DNA from: Pontibacillus halophilus JSM 076056 = DSM 19796
GTDB lineage: Bacteria; Bacillota; Bacilli; Bacillales; BH030062
Direction of reading: 5' to 3'
Assembly: GCF_000425205.1 (NCBI RefSeq)
Contig: NZ_AULI01000007.1
Location: forward strand, 124,001 to 188,000
Length of the DNA stretch: 64,000 nucleotides
Shown: in pieces, positions 1-8,523 of the stretch
Numbering within the stretch: the first letter of the stretch is position 1
Layout of the letters: every line of letters starts with the position of its first letter
The notes under the pieces: generated by a model
Database searches by the model: none
The model's input: only the letters and a program-made list of their open reading frames with translations
What the model was told of the DNA's origin: nothing
Translations under genes and position numbers: made by a program

Positions 1-272
1 GGCGTTAGCCATATGGACGTAAACCCCATGTCTTCAATAACATCGAGCTTATCAATAATCCCTTGGATATCTCCCCCATGATAGGCTCTTGGATCAGATA
101 AATCGACGTTGTAATCGTTACTCTGATCCCCATTTTGGAATCGGTCCACCATAATAAAATAAATTTCCTCGTCCATCCACCCGTCTTCTTCTTTTTCAGC
201 TGCGCCAACTGGCTGGGCGTAAAAAAGAAGAAACGGAATGAGTATGAGCGTATAGAACACTCTCTTCTTCAA
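1..272 (-). CDS. Secreted alpha-amylase, GH13 family (5' part only)
   Basis: Only the first 90 codons lie in the window; the gene runs off the left edge. The start is a TTG at 272-270, preceded by a strong ribosome site (GGAGGAGCGGA). It begins with a Sec signal peptide of about 24 residues (KKR, then a hydrophobic core ending near GAAEK). The mature start carries the GH13 signature IYFIMVDRFQNGD, then AYHGGD and GFTSIWLT, which is conserved region I of alpha-amylase, neopullulanase and cyclodextrinase enzymes. It lies 40 bp after malG on the same strand, so it probably cuts starch or dextrin outside the cell to feed the maltodextrin importer. The exact GH13 subfamily cannot be decided from this fragment. 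Confidence 0.85.
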   Translation of the reverse strand, partial: MKKRVFYTLILIPFLLFYAQPVGAAEKEEDGWMDEEIYFIMVDRFQNGDQSNDYNVDLSDPRAYHGGDIQGIIDKLDVIEDMGFTSIWLT

Positions 273-312
273 ATCCGCTCCTCCTTTGGAAAAACTTTCT
301 ACACCTATAAGA

Positions 313-1155
313 TTATCCTTTTGTTCCACCTGCCGTCAATCCTGATACGAAATACTTTTGGAAGGAGAGGAACAGAATTGCGATAGGAATCGCAATTAAG
401 ATACTTCCAGCAGCGAACGTTGTATACTCACTTCCATATTCACGAGCGACAAGCTCATACAAGCCAACAGCTAGCGTGTATTGCTCTTCTGTACGAAGAA
501 GCACTTTCGCTAAGATGAAATCCGTAAATGGAATGATGAACGTAAATACAGAGACAACTGCAACCATTGGTCGTGCTAGCGGCATAATAATCTGCCAGAA
601 TATTCTCAGGTGACCTGCCCCATCCATACGTGCACTTTCATCAAGCTCACGTGGAATGGAGTCGAAGTAACCTTTCATGAGCCACGTGTTCATCGGAATC
701 GCTCCGCCAATGTAGATTAAGATTAACCCCCAGTGGCTGTTCACAAGACCTGTCACATTCGCAAGCACGAAGATCGCAATAAGTGCTGCAAAGTTCGGAA
801 TCATTTGAAGAATTAAGAACACGATTAACCCATTCTTACGCCCCCAGAAGCGATAGCGTGAGAACGCATAAGCCATTAATGAAATGGTTAACACCGAACC
901 AAGCATCGTAATGATACAAATCTTTAACGTGTTCCAGTACCAAATCATGTAGCTACTTTCATTCAAGTTGAAAATCTCTCTGTAGTGCGCCCAAGTCGGA
1001 TTCTCTGGAATCAACGAGAAGTTCGATAATGTTGACCCTGGAGAGATGGAAGCTCCGAATACCCACAGGATCGGATAGAGAATGATGACCGACATGATGG
1101 CAACAACGAGATACGATAACGTTAAACGTATAATTCTTTGTCTTTTCATACTCAT
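313..1155 (-). CDS. malG: Maltodextrin ABC transporter permease MalG/MdxG
   Basis: This 280-residue inner-membrane permease has six predicted membrane segments and the cytoplasmic EAA loop (RELDESARMDGAG, about residues 169-181) that docks on the ATPase. The C terminus, ending in SGLTAGGTKG, is typical of MalG. It pairs with MalF to carry maltose and maltodextrins delivered by the MalE lipoprotein. The start lies just after the malF stop, so the two are translationally linked. No MsmX/MalK-type ATPase is in the operon; in related bacilli a shared ATPase is encoded elsewhere. Confidence 0.92.
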   Translation of the reverse strand: MSMKRQRIIRLTLSYLVVAIMSVIILYPILWVFGASISPGSTLSNFSLIPENPTWAHYREIFNLNESSYMIWYWNTLKICIITMLGSVLTISLMAYAFSRYRFWGRKNGLIVFLILQMIPNFAALIAIFVLANVTGLVNSHWGLILIYIGGAIPMNTWLMKGYFDSIPRELDESARMDGAGHLRIFWQIIMPLARPMVAVVSVFTFIIPFTDFILAKVLLRTEEQYTLAVGLYELVAREYGSEYTTFAAGSILIAIPIAILFLSFQKYFVSGLTAGGTKG

Positions 1156-1156
1156 A

Positions 1157-2440
1157 TTACATCATATCCTCTTCTTGGAATGATTTCGTTCTTCTAAACT
1201 GCCATACTGCAACAGTAATGACCATGGCAGACATGATGAGCGTAATTGCGGCTGCAATTGCATACTCTTGAGATGTCATCGTCAATTTGTAAATCCAGGA
1301 GATTAGGATATCTGTTCCACCAGCTTTCTGGCCGGATACAGAAGGGCCGCCTCCGTTGAATAAGAAGATGACGTTAAAGTTATTAAAGTTAAATGTGTAC
1401 TGTGTAATTAAGATTGGTGCAATAGAGAACATGATAAGCGGGAATGTAATGTTACGGAATTTCTGTAGTGCGGATGCTCCGTCCACTGTAGCCGCTTCAT
1501 AAAGTTCTTCTGGAATAGATTGAAGTACCCCTGTTACCATGACGAAGATAAACGGGAACCCAAGCCATGTTTGGATAAAGATAAGCGCAAGTCGTGTTGC
1601 ATTGGCATTCGTCAACCAATCGACTGGCGGAATCCCTACGGCATCTAAGATTACCGTGTTGATTGCTCCGAACGTTTCATTGAACATACCAGAGAAGATC
1701 AAGATGGAGACGAACGCTGGTACCGCCCAAGGAAGGATAAAGATTGTACGGATAATCGCTTTCCCTTTAAGGTCCTTCTGATTCACTAGGACAGCTAGAA
1801 ACACACCTAGTGCAATTTGACACGTTGTTGCGCCGAACGTCCAGACAAGTGTCCATGCAAATACATTTAAGAACGTTGAACGCCATAATTCTGTACCAAA
1901 TAACTCTGTGAAGTTTGCAGTTCCAACCCAGTCCATAAGTTTCGCTGGCCACTGATGGTACAGATCATAGTTCGTGAATGCTAACAAGAACACAAAGATA
2001 ATGGGCAATATGACGACGAATACAAGTAGGAAGAACCCTGGTGACAGAATTAAATATGGAAATCCATTATCAATTAAATTGCGATATTGCTCGCGAATTG
2101 TATTTAATCTCTGACCCATGTCGCGACGCTCACCATTTTTGTAGGCATCCCGAAAGACAATGAATACAAAAATAGCGGCGAAAAAGAGTAGTAGTATGGA
2201 AATGATTCCATAAACGAGCAGGAAGATTGAGTTATCACGTGGAACTTGTGTCCCTAGTGTAACGAGTCCCCATAAACCTTTCTCAGCAAAGAAATCCCAG
2301 AAAGAAACTAGAAACGCGATAGTCATTGTTAGGAATGCGACACCTTTAAGAATTTGACGATTGTAAAGTTGTCCAAGACCTGGAATGACTGAGAGAAACG
2401 TTGCAATCTTTCTGTGATTCGATTTATACACTTGTTCCAT
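1157..2440 (-). CDS. malF: Maltodextrin ABC transporter permease MalF/MdxF
   Basis: A permease of about 427 residues with the extra N-terminal membrane segments seen in Gram-positive MalF proteins (motif IPGLGQLYNRQILKG near the N terminus). The EAA loop (EELYEAATVDGAS) lies in the C-terminal third. I choose the ATG at 2440 because AAAGGGGA sits 8 bases upstream; an in-frame GTG at 2461 lies inside that ribosome site. It is the middle gene of malE-malF-malG and is separated from malE by a perfect GC-rich palindrome. Substrate is inferred from neighbours and family. Confidence 0.92.
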   Translation of the reverse strand: MEQVYKSNHRKIATFLSVIPGLGQLYNRQILKGVAFLTMTIAFLVSFWDFFAEKGLWGLVTLGTQVPRDNSIFLLVYGIISILLLFFAAIFVFIVFRDAYKNGERRDMGQRLNTIREQYRNLIDNGFPYLILSPGFFLLVFVVILPIIFVFLLAFTNYDLYHQWPAKLMDWVGTANFTELFGTELWRSTFLNVFAWTLVWTFGATTCQIALGVFLAVLVNQKDLKGKAIIRTIFILPWAVPAFVSILIFSGMFNETFGAINTVILDAVGIPPVDWLTNANATRLALIFIQTWLGFPFIFVMVTGVLQSIPEELYEAATVDGASALQKFRNITFPLIMFSIAPILITQYTFNFNNFNVIFLFNGGGPSVSGQKAGGTDILISWIYKLTMTSQEYAIAAAITLIMSAMVITVAVWQFRRTKSFQEEDMM

Positions 2441-2489
2441 CAAGGGTATCCCCTTTCTCACTAGCCTTAAGATGAAATAAAGGTGGGTA

Positions 2490-2507
2490 GGGTGCCAATT
2501 GGCACCC
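2490..2507 (-). promoter_or_regulatory. Intercistronic stem-loop between malE and malF
   Basis: GGGTGCCAATTGGCACCC is a perfect 18-bp palindrome in the 80-bp gap after malE, with no T-run after it on the minus strand. Such hairpins commonly protect the upstream message and let the binding protein be made in excess over the permeases. That role is inferred. Confidence 0.6.
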
Positions 2508-2519
2508 GATTACCCGATA

Positions 2520-3785
2520 TTAGTTTCCAGAGTGGTTCGCTTCAATTTGTTGGTTGATGACATTTACAGCATCGTCTAACGCTTCTTGTGCTTCAGCTTT
2601 ATCTGTTGCAGTTGTAGAAACCGCTGTTGCCATTGGCTCCCATACTTCAGCCATTTCAGGGATAGCAGGCATCGCGATACCAAACTTAGACTGTTCCATT
2701 ACAGCAGCTGCGTAAGGATTTTCACTTACCCAAGCTTCGTCTTCAATTAGTTCTTTAAGAGGTGGAATCTCAGCAGTCATTTCATAACGAGCTTTCGCAT
2801 TCTCAGCATTCGTGATGTACTCAACGAATTGCTGTGCGTATTCAGAAGTACCATTCTGAGCTGCGAAGCTTGTAACAAACCAACCTTTAACGCCCATGTA
2901 CGTTCCTTGACGTTCACCGTTCGGCAATTTAGGCATTGGAGAAACTCCGATGTTGATTCCATTTTCCTCATAATCCTTGAATGCCCATGGACCATTCTGA
3001 ACGGCTACTGCATTGCCATCATTGAACTGGCCACTCATAACATCAGACGCATTCTCACCAAGAAGGCCACTTGGGAATAGCCCTTCGTCATACCATTTGT
3101 CGATGTAGTTTAATGCTTCTACAGCGCTTTCATTGTTGAGCCCAATATCTGAAGCGTCGTCGCCTTCACCAAATACGTAAGACCCAAAGCCGTGGAATAC
3201 TCCGTGTGAGAAGTAGAAGTTATCCCAAGTAGAAAGGAATCCGTATTGGCCGTCCTCTTGAACCGCTTCTTTAGAAACTTCATACACTTCATCCATTGTT
3301 TCTGGAGCTTCAGCTAGCTTGTCCTTGTTGTAGATGAAGACTGTTGTTTCAACTGCTTTCGGCAGGCCGTACACTTTGTCTTTGTACGTCATCGCATCCA
3401 TTGAAGACTCTGTGTACAATGCTTTCGTCTCGTCATCAATATCTAGTTCTTGTAAGTATCCTTTCGTAACGGATGGGCCGATGCCATCGTGGGACATTGT
3501 GACAACGTCCGGTGCGTTACTTGTGTTGCCATCTAGTGCTAGGTTTTCTTGAATTTCTGTAATGTTGTACTCTTTATATTCAATCTCAATACCTGTGTCT
3601 TCAGTAAACTTATCAGCTGCAGCTTCAAGCGCTTTCCCCTTGTCTTGGTCCTCCCAGACGATAAGCTTTTCAGGCTTTTCATTGCTAGATCCTTCACTTG
3701 AAGCTCCTTCATCCTGCGGACCACAAGCTGCAAGAACACCTACAGCCAATGAAGAAGCAAGCATTAGCTTTGTCCATTTTTTCAT
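2520..3785 (-). CDS. malE: Maltodextrin-binding lipoprotein MalE/MdxE
   Basis: This 421-residue family-1 solute-binding protein starts at 3785 after AGGGGAGGTC. The signal peptide ends in a lipobox (VLAAC, Cys about residue 21), so the mature protein is anchored to the outer face of the membrane. The body (LIVWEDQDKGKALEAAADKF and later NGPWAFKDYE) matches maltose/maltodextrin-binding proteins. An upstream extension of the open frame is ignored because it runs through the promoter. It is the first gene of the operon and captures dextrins for MalF-MalG. Confidence 0.92.
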   Translation of the reverse strand: MKKWTKLMLASSLAVGVLAACGPQDEGASSEGSSNEKPEKLIVWEDQDKGKALEAAADKFTEDTGIEIEYKEYNITEIQENLALDGNTSNAPDVVTMSHDGIGPSVTKGYLQELDIDDETKALYTESSMDAMTYKDKVYGLPKAVETTVFIYNKDKLAEAPETMDEVYEVSKEAVQEDGQYGFLSTWDNFYFSHGVFHGFGSYVFGEGDDASDIGLNNESAVEALNYIDKWYDEGLFPSGLLGENASDVMSGQFNDGNAVAVQNGPWAFKDYEENGINIGVSPMPKLPNGERQGTYMGVKGWFVTSFAAQNGTSEYAQQFVEYITNAENAKARYEMTAEIPPLKELIEDEAWVSENPYAAAVMEQSKFGIAMPAIPEMAEVWEPMATAVSTTATDKAEAQEALDDAVNVINQQIEANHSGN

Positions 3786-3857
3786 TGTATTGACCTCCCC
3801 TATAATAGAAAAAAAAGATAGTTTGATAGAAAAAGATAACTCCCATCCCCTATTCGT

Positions 3858-3924
3858 GGAAGCGGTTGCATCTTTTACAATTTTTATTATACACCTAAGA
3901 CAATTATGTGCAAGCGTTTTCGCA
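3858..3924 (-). promoter_or_regulatory. malE promoter with two LacI/CcpA-type operators
   Basis: On the minus strand TTGCAC (3913-3908) and TATAAT (3891-3886) are 16 bp apart, a good SigA promoter for malE. A cre/MalR-like operator, TGCAAGCGTTTTCGCA (3909-3924), overlaps the -35 box. A second GGAAGCGGTTGCATC (3858-3872) lies about 15 bp downstream of the -10 box. This predicts repression by CcpA and/or a MalR-type LacI protein. Which protein binds which site cannot be told from sequence alone. Confidence 0.75.
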
Positions 3925-4104
3925 TAAATTTTTAAACTTTCACGCAACTTTTGTCGGAATTGAGTCTAAGGTAAAATGATAGATTAGGATAGTCTCGAAT
4001 AAATCCCTTCAAATCAAGGTTCTTAAAGCTTCTCCTTCACACGACAAGTGATTCGCTTGTTGCGCAAACGATTGTTTATAATTTGGATAATTTACCATTT
4101 TAAA

Positions 4105-4132
4105 CCTCCCAGTCTTCCTATAGACTAGGAGG
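4105..4132 (-). terminator. Hairpin at the end of the AraC-family gene
   Basis: CCTCCCAGTCT and AGACTAGGAGG form an 11-bp stem with one mismatch around a 6-base loop. The gene's TAG stop lies inside it. The T-run on the minus strand is weak (TTTAAAA), so termination is probable but not certain. Confidence 0.5.
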
Positions 4133-4991
4133 TAGATTGAACGAAGCGTCGATACTCCTTTGGAGTGCGCCCTTCCTTACGTTTGAACAGTCTCGAGAAG
4201 TACGCATGGTCTTGAATGCCAACTTGGGTGGACACTTCGGCAATGGTCCACTCTGTTGTTGAAAGGAGCTGCTTGGCTCTCGTTAAGCGGTATTGTGTTA
4301 GGTACTCATTCGGCGTCACACCTGTTGCTTGCTTCATGACTCGAGTTAAGTAATCTGGATGCAAGGCAAGTTCCTTCGCAATCTCACGAATCTCTAGTTG
4401 TTGATCGTAATGTTCTTCAATATAACGGATTAATTCTTCCGCTTTTAATTGTGCCGCATTTGGAATATGCAACGCAGCCTGTTGAGTCCAGATGAGAAAT
4501 TGCTGGAACGTCTGCTGTTCTTTCATCCTTTCCATTGGGTCTTTACTTTCATGCTGAAGAAGGAGTTGATCAATAAGGCGTTCAAGCTGCTGATCGGCAG
4601 GATAGCGACCATGCTTCGGCAAATGGAGAGTATAGGAAGCTGGGGTCGTGTAGGACGCTTCTTTATGGATAATCTCCCTCCATTCCGTAGCTTCCTGATT
4701 GGTCCATTCTGCCTTTGTTTCCGTATCGAAGTGAATCCAGTAAAATTCGGTTTCCTCTTCGCAGACGCGATGCCCGTAGTGTTCCACATTAGGCGTGAAG
4801 ATGATATACTCCCCAGGATATATCGAATAGCGGTTATTCCCCTCAGTAAGAAAAAGCGTGCCAGAACGAACATAAAGTAAATCAAATACGGGTAACGAAT
4901 GATGAAAATGCTTGTGATTTCTTGGGAATGTGGCCTTCCCCCCTGTAATAAATGTCGGATAGGGTGGTGCTTGAAAGCGTAATGTCTGCAT
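4125..4991 (-). CDS. AraC-family transcription regulator with N-terminal cupin domain
   Basis: A 288-residue regulator. The first half is an AraC-type cupin that would sense a sugar (HHSLPVFDLLYVRSG, YSIYPGEYIIFTP). The last 100 residues hold two helix-turn-helix motifs (LEIREIAKELALHPDYLTR and WTIAEVSTQVGIQDHAYFSR) and the closing KEGRTPKEYRR. The start at 4991 follows AAGAGGAGTGG; a longer frame from 5039 lacks a ribosome site. It lies upstream of malE on the same strand and diverges from the MATE gene. Control of the maltodextrin genes is plausible from position only. Confidence 0.85.
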   Translation of the reverse strand: MQTLRFQAPPYPTFITGGKATFPRNHKHFHHSLPVFDLLYVRSGTLFLTEGNNRYSIYPGEYIIFTPNVEHYGHRVCEEETEFYWIHFDTETKAEWTNQEATEWREIIHKEASYTTPASYTLHLPKHGRYPADQQLERLIDQLLLQHESKDPMERMKEQQTFQQFLIWTQQAALHIPNAAQLKAEELIRYIEEHYDQQLEIREIAKELALHPDYLTRVMKQATGVTPNEYLTQYRLTRAKQLLSTTEWTIAEVSTQVGIQDHAYFSRLFKRKEGRTPKEYRRFVQSTS

Positions 4992-5113
4992 AATTCCACT
5001 CCTCTTACATCGTTTTTGTTCAAATGAGTTCGTTTCCATCTATATGTATACGTATAGCTTACACCTATAATAGTTACAAAGACATATCGGATTTGTCCAA
5101 CTGGAGGGCACCT

Positions 5114-6487
5114 ATGAAGAAACAAGATGCTACTAAAATGACGTTATTCGCCTTAAGCTGGCCCATTTTCATTGAAGTGATGCTTCACATGTTAATGGGG
5201 AATGCGGATACCTTGATGCTCAGCCAATATTCAGACGATGCAGTTGCTGCAGTCGGTGTCTCGAATCAATTGCTCTCTGTCATGATTGTTATGTTTGGAT
5301 TTATTACGATGGGAGCCGGGATTTTAGTTGCGCAATATCTAGGTGCAAACAACCCCACTCGCGCTTCTACCATTGTGATGACTTCCATCAGCATTAATTT
5401 GTGGTTCTCCTTACTCTTAAGCGTTCTTGTCTATCTCTTTTCAGAGCGACTTCTGGCTTTAATGGACTTGCCTCAGGAATTAGTGGGAGAAGCGAGTCTT
5501 TACCTCTCACTTGTAGGTGGCCTCATCTTCGTTCAGGCTTTAATTATGACGATTGGTACCATTCTAAGGAGCTATGGGTATACGAAAGATTCCATGATGG
5601 TCACGATAGGGATGAACATACTTAATGTCATCGGAAACTACTTTGTCATCTTCGGTCCATTCGGATTTCCCGTACTAGGGGTTAAAGGGGTAGCCTTCGT
5701 AACAATTGGAAGTCGCTTTATCGGATTGATTGCACTCTTCCTATTACTCTATCGCCGCAGCGGAAGGTCCCTTCCATTCCGTTCATTCTTCTCCTACAAC
5801 GGGAAGGATGTGAAGGACTTGCTTCATATTGGCGTTCCCGCCGCTGGAGAACAAGTATCTTATAATGCGAGCCAAATCACCATTACTTACTTCGTTGCCC
5901 AACTCGGAACAGTCGCCATCACAACGAAAGTGTATGCGCAAAATATAATGATGTTCATTTTCTTATCAGCCGTGGCAATTGGTCAAGGCACACAAATCTT
6001 AGTTGGGCACTTGGTTGGAAGTCGTGATTTAGAGGGAGCCTATCGCCGTGGATTCAGGAGCGCAGGACTTTCTATTGCCATTACCGTTTCCATTGCAACG
6101 ATTGTCTACTTCGCTAGTGAACCGCTCCTTCATATCTTCACAAGCAATGAAGAGATCGTCCAGCTTGGACAAATCTTATTACTTATGACGATTGTGATGG
6201 AACCTGGTCGTGCAACGAATCTCGTTCTTGTCAATTCGTTACGGGCAACTGGTGATGTTCGCTTTCCAGTTGTCGTTGGTATCATCTCCATGTGGGGCGT
6301 TAGCGTCTTATTTGCTTGGTTCTTCGGGTTATACCTTAACCTTGGACTTCCTGGGATCTGGATTGGTCTTATTGCAGACGAATGGGTTCGTGGAATCGTC
6401 ATGGCCATTCGTTGGAAACGAAAGACGTGGATGAAGAAGGCGTTTGTTGAGGAAGAAGAAGCTACATCTGTCCAGTCTTCTTTATAG
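5114..6487 (+). CDS. MATE-family multidrug/cation efflux protein
   Basis: A 457-residue polytopic membrane protein with about twelve membrane segments and the internally repeated MATE layout (FALSWPIFIEVMLHMLMGNADTLM near the start). The start at 5114 follows CTGGAGGG. MATE proteins export drugs or metabolites in exchange for Na+ or H+. It is divergent from the AraC gene with about 120 bp between the starts and is a single-gene unit. The substrate cannot be predicted. Confidence 0.88.
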   Translation: MKKQDATKMTLFALSWPIFIEVMLHMLMGNADTLMLSQYSDDAVAAVGVSNQLLSVMIVMFGFITMGAGILVAQYLGANNPTRASTIVMTSISINLWFSLLLSVLVYLFSERLLALMDLPQELVGEASLYLSLVGGLIFVQALIMTIGTILRSYGYTKDSMMVTIGMNILNVIGNYFVIFGPFGFPVLGVKGVAFVTIGSRFIGLIALFLLLYRRSGRSLPFRSFFSYNGKDVKDLLHIGVPAAGEQVSYNASQITITYFVAQLGTVAITTKVYAQNIMMFIFLSAVAIGQGTQILVGHLVGSRDLEGAYRRGFRSAGLSIAITVSIATIVYFASEPLLHIFTSNEEIVQLGQILLLMTIVMEPGRATNLVLVNSLRATGDVRFPVVVGIISMWGVSVLFAWFFGLYLNLGLPGIWIGLIADEWVRGIVMAIRWKRKTWMKKAFVEEEEATSVQSSL

Positions 6488-6519
6488 AAATTCTATGTTG
6501 ACCCTATGAGAGAGAAGTA

Positions 6520-6545
6520 GGGGGAAATGGTTCACCATCTCCCCC
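6520..6545. terminator. Shared terminator between MATE and RNase H genes
   Basis: GGGGGAAATGG and CCATCTCCCCC form an 11-bp stem around TTCA between convergent genes. On the minus strand the single mismatch becomes a G-T pair. T-runs are weak on both sides. Confidence 0.5.
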
Positions 6546-6557
6546 TCTTCATCATTC

Positions 6558-7217
6558 CTAATCCATTCTAGTCGTACTTCTTACTTCTACACCTTCCAAT
6601 GCCTGAGAGGCGAGTCGGTCTGCTTCTCGATTATCTTTCCTAGTAACAAGGTCAAAGGACGGTGAAATACCTAATGAGTCAAGCTTCTGTTCAATACGAT
6701 CCGCCCACTTATTCAACGATTCTTCAAGCGTAGGCCATTCATCCAGCAACTGATTGATCACAACTTTGGAATCTCCTGTGAACGTGACGGGTAAATGATG
6801 CACACCCATTTCCTCTAATTGTTGAATAGCTAGATGCAGGGCTGCGTATTCTGCTTCATTGTTTGTCCTTAAATCTTGAGTAGCAGCATTGAAGCGAAAG
6901 CGATATGGGTATCCATTCTGTTCGTAGTAGATGACACAGCCAAGCCCTGACCGCTTACCTTTCTGATCGAATCCCCCATCGAAATAGACATGCAAATGAT
7001 GAGGTTCTGTTTCGATTTCTGTCATAAGTTTCGCAAACTCTTTCTTGTTCCAGGTGCGGTTCTGCTCGTCAATCAGAACCAAGTCTCGAGCTCGACCTGT
7101 TCTTTCAATAACATCAGCTATTTGAAGAGCGTCCTCTCCTTTAATCACATCAGATGTGAAAGGTACCATCCATTTCTTCTTTGGTGCAGTAAACAAGTAA
7201 TGAATTCGGACGTTCAT
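6558..7217 (-). CDS. RNase H-like protein (YpdQ/YpeP type)
   Basis: A 219-residue protein with an RNase H fold in its second half. The four acidic active-site positions are visible: D80 (HVYFDGG), E123 (NNEAEYAAL), D149 (TGDSKVV) and D200 (NREADRLA). That arrangement suggests it can cut the RNA strand of RNA-DNA hybrids. The first 70 residues are a separate small domain seen in bacillar reverse-transcriptase-like/RNase H proteins. The start follows GAGGTGATTAC. It is convergent with the MATE gene and stands alone. Confidence 0.8.
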   Translation of the reverse strand: MNVRIHYLFTAPKKKWMVPFTSDVIKGEDALQIADVIERTGRARDLVLIDEQNRTWNKKEFAKLMTEIETEPHHLHVYFDGGFDQKGKRSGLGCVIYYEQNGYPYRFRFNAATQDLRTNNEAEYAALHLAIQQLEEMGVHHLPVTFTGDSKVVINQLLDEWPTLEESLNKWADRIEQKLDSLGISPSFDLVTRKDNREADRLASQALEGVEVRSTTRMD

Positions 7218-7359
7218 GTAATCACCTCACATTACGCTTATCCTTTATTCTCAGTTTACCCGAATCATTCTTTTGCTAGTTATTTCTTTGCGAATATTCT
7301 AGTAACAATAATTAAAATTTAACCTTAACTTAGTTCCTCTATCTACCGATACAAGAAAA

Positions 7360-7383
7360 GACCAAATGGATTTCCATCTGGTC
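7360..7383 (-). terminator. Terminator after the acyltransferase remnant
   Basis: GACCAGATGGA and TCCATTTGGTC pair on the minus strand around AA, followed by TTTTC. It serves the acyltransferase remnant ending at 7415. Confidence 0.65.
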
Positions 7384-7414
7384 TCTCCTTTCTCAAATGA
7401 TGCGATACGAAACT

Positions 7415-8440
7415 TCAGGACACGGTTTTAGTTTCTCTATTCATCGTTTGACGGTGGTAAATGAATGTGGCCCGTTTTGGTAGCTTCCCAAATAGGATAG
7501 AACCGAACGGTGTGAATCTGTGGAAGAACCATATGATGAGATAGCAGAAGAGTAATGTTCCAACGTATCTCCCTACAATCTGCACATGGAACCAAGCATT
7601 AGCCTGAGCAGGAATAAATTCTGCAACAACTCGTAATACAATTGGATGAATCAAGTAAAAGCCAAATGAATACGAGGCAATGTTCTTAATGACGTGGAAG
7701 ACACGTGGGGAAACAACTTCACTTAGCCACTCTGCAATTCTAAATAACGCATAGCCCCCAACTAATAGATACGCCATGTCTGTCAGTCTAAATAAGAACC
7801 AATGAAGGTCTAACTGGCCTGTCCCATATATGAAATAATGTAAGAGAGTCATCGTGACACCGAGCCCAAGTCCTGCAATGGCAAGGGGAACGGTTGTGAT
7901 TTTGCGTGCCTTTTCTTTCTCACGAGTAAAGTGAACTCCGAGCCATGCCCCTAGCATGAACGGTCCCATGAATCCTAGAAAGTCCATGAATGAAGAGAAT
8001 TGGACATCATTGCTCAAATAGCCGTAGGAAACTTGAATCAATAGCCCTACCAACCAGAGATATTTCCTCAAGAAGACAATCTTCTGCGTCAAATAAAGTA
8101 GTAACGGCAAGAATAAATAAAATTGCACAATAAGATAAATAAAATGCAGGTGGTAAAACGATTCCCCGTGCAGGATACGCACTAAAGAATCCACCAAGCT
8201 CCATTCTCGGAATTGGATTACATACATGAAAGTTTCATAGAAAATTGCCCATAGTACATAAGGCAGTACAATAAAGACAACTCGCTTCTTATAGAAATCT
8301 TTCAAGAACTCCAACGTTACTGGACGAGAAATATAATTGTAAAAGAAGAATAGAAGCCGGGATCTTTATTATGATTACGGGGCTCGTACCCTCCCTATTC
8401 TCTTAGGTTCATTCTTGTTGTTAAAGGGCATCATTACTCA
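7415..8440 (-). pseudogene. Acyltransferase-3 family membrane protein, 5' end decayed
   Basis: An open frame of about 300 codons (from 8314) encodes the C-terminal eight or nine membrane segments of an acyltransferase-3 protein (peptidoglycan or polysaccharide O-acetylation type). The frame continues upstream as RLLFFFYNYISRPV and then hits a stop at 8368-8366. The family normally has about 70 more N-terminal residues ending in a SGF motif. A Gly-Phe coding pair followed by LFFFYNY appears once a one-base shift is allowed, and earlier sequence is also disrupted. No ribosome site precedes the TTG at 8314. I read this as a recent pseudogene; a very short functional form is less likely. Confidence 0.65.
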
Positions 8441-8484
8441 ATATACCAAAAAACCACCAGTAGCGCGAACGATTTACAAAAATT

Positions 8485-8518
8485 AGAACAGACCCCATAC
8501 ATTTACAGGGTCTGTTCT
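8485..8518 (-). terminator. Terminator of asnO
   Basis: AGAACAGACCC and GGGTCTGTTCT form an 11-bp stem just after the asnO stop, followed on the minus strand by TAATTTTTG. Confidence 0.8.
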
Positions 8519-8523
8519 TTCTA

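Noticed and set aside
3786-3947. Extension of malE by 54 codons
   Set aside because: It crosses the malE promoter and operators; the lipoprotein signal begins at 3785.
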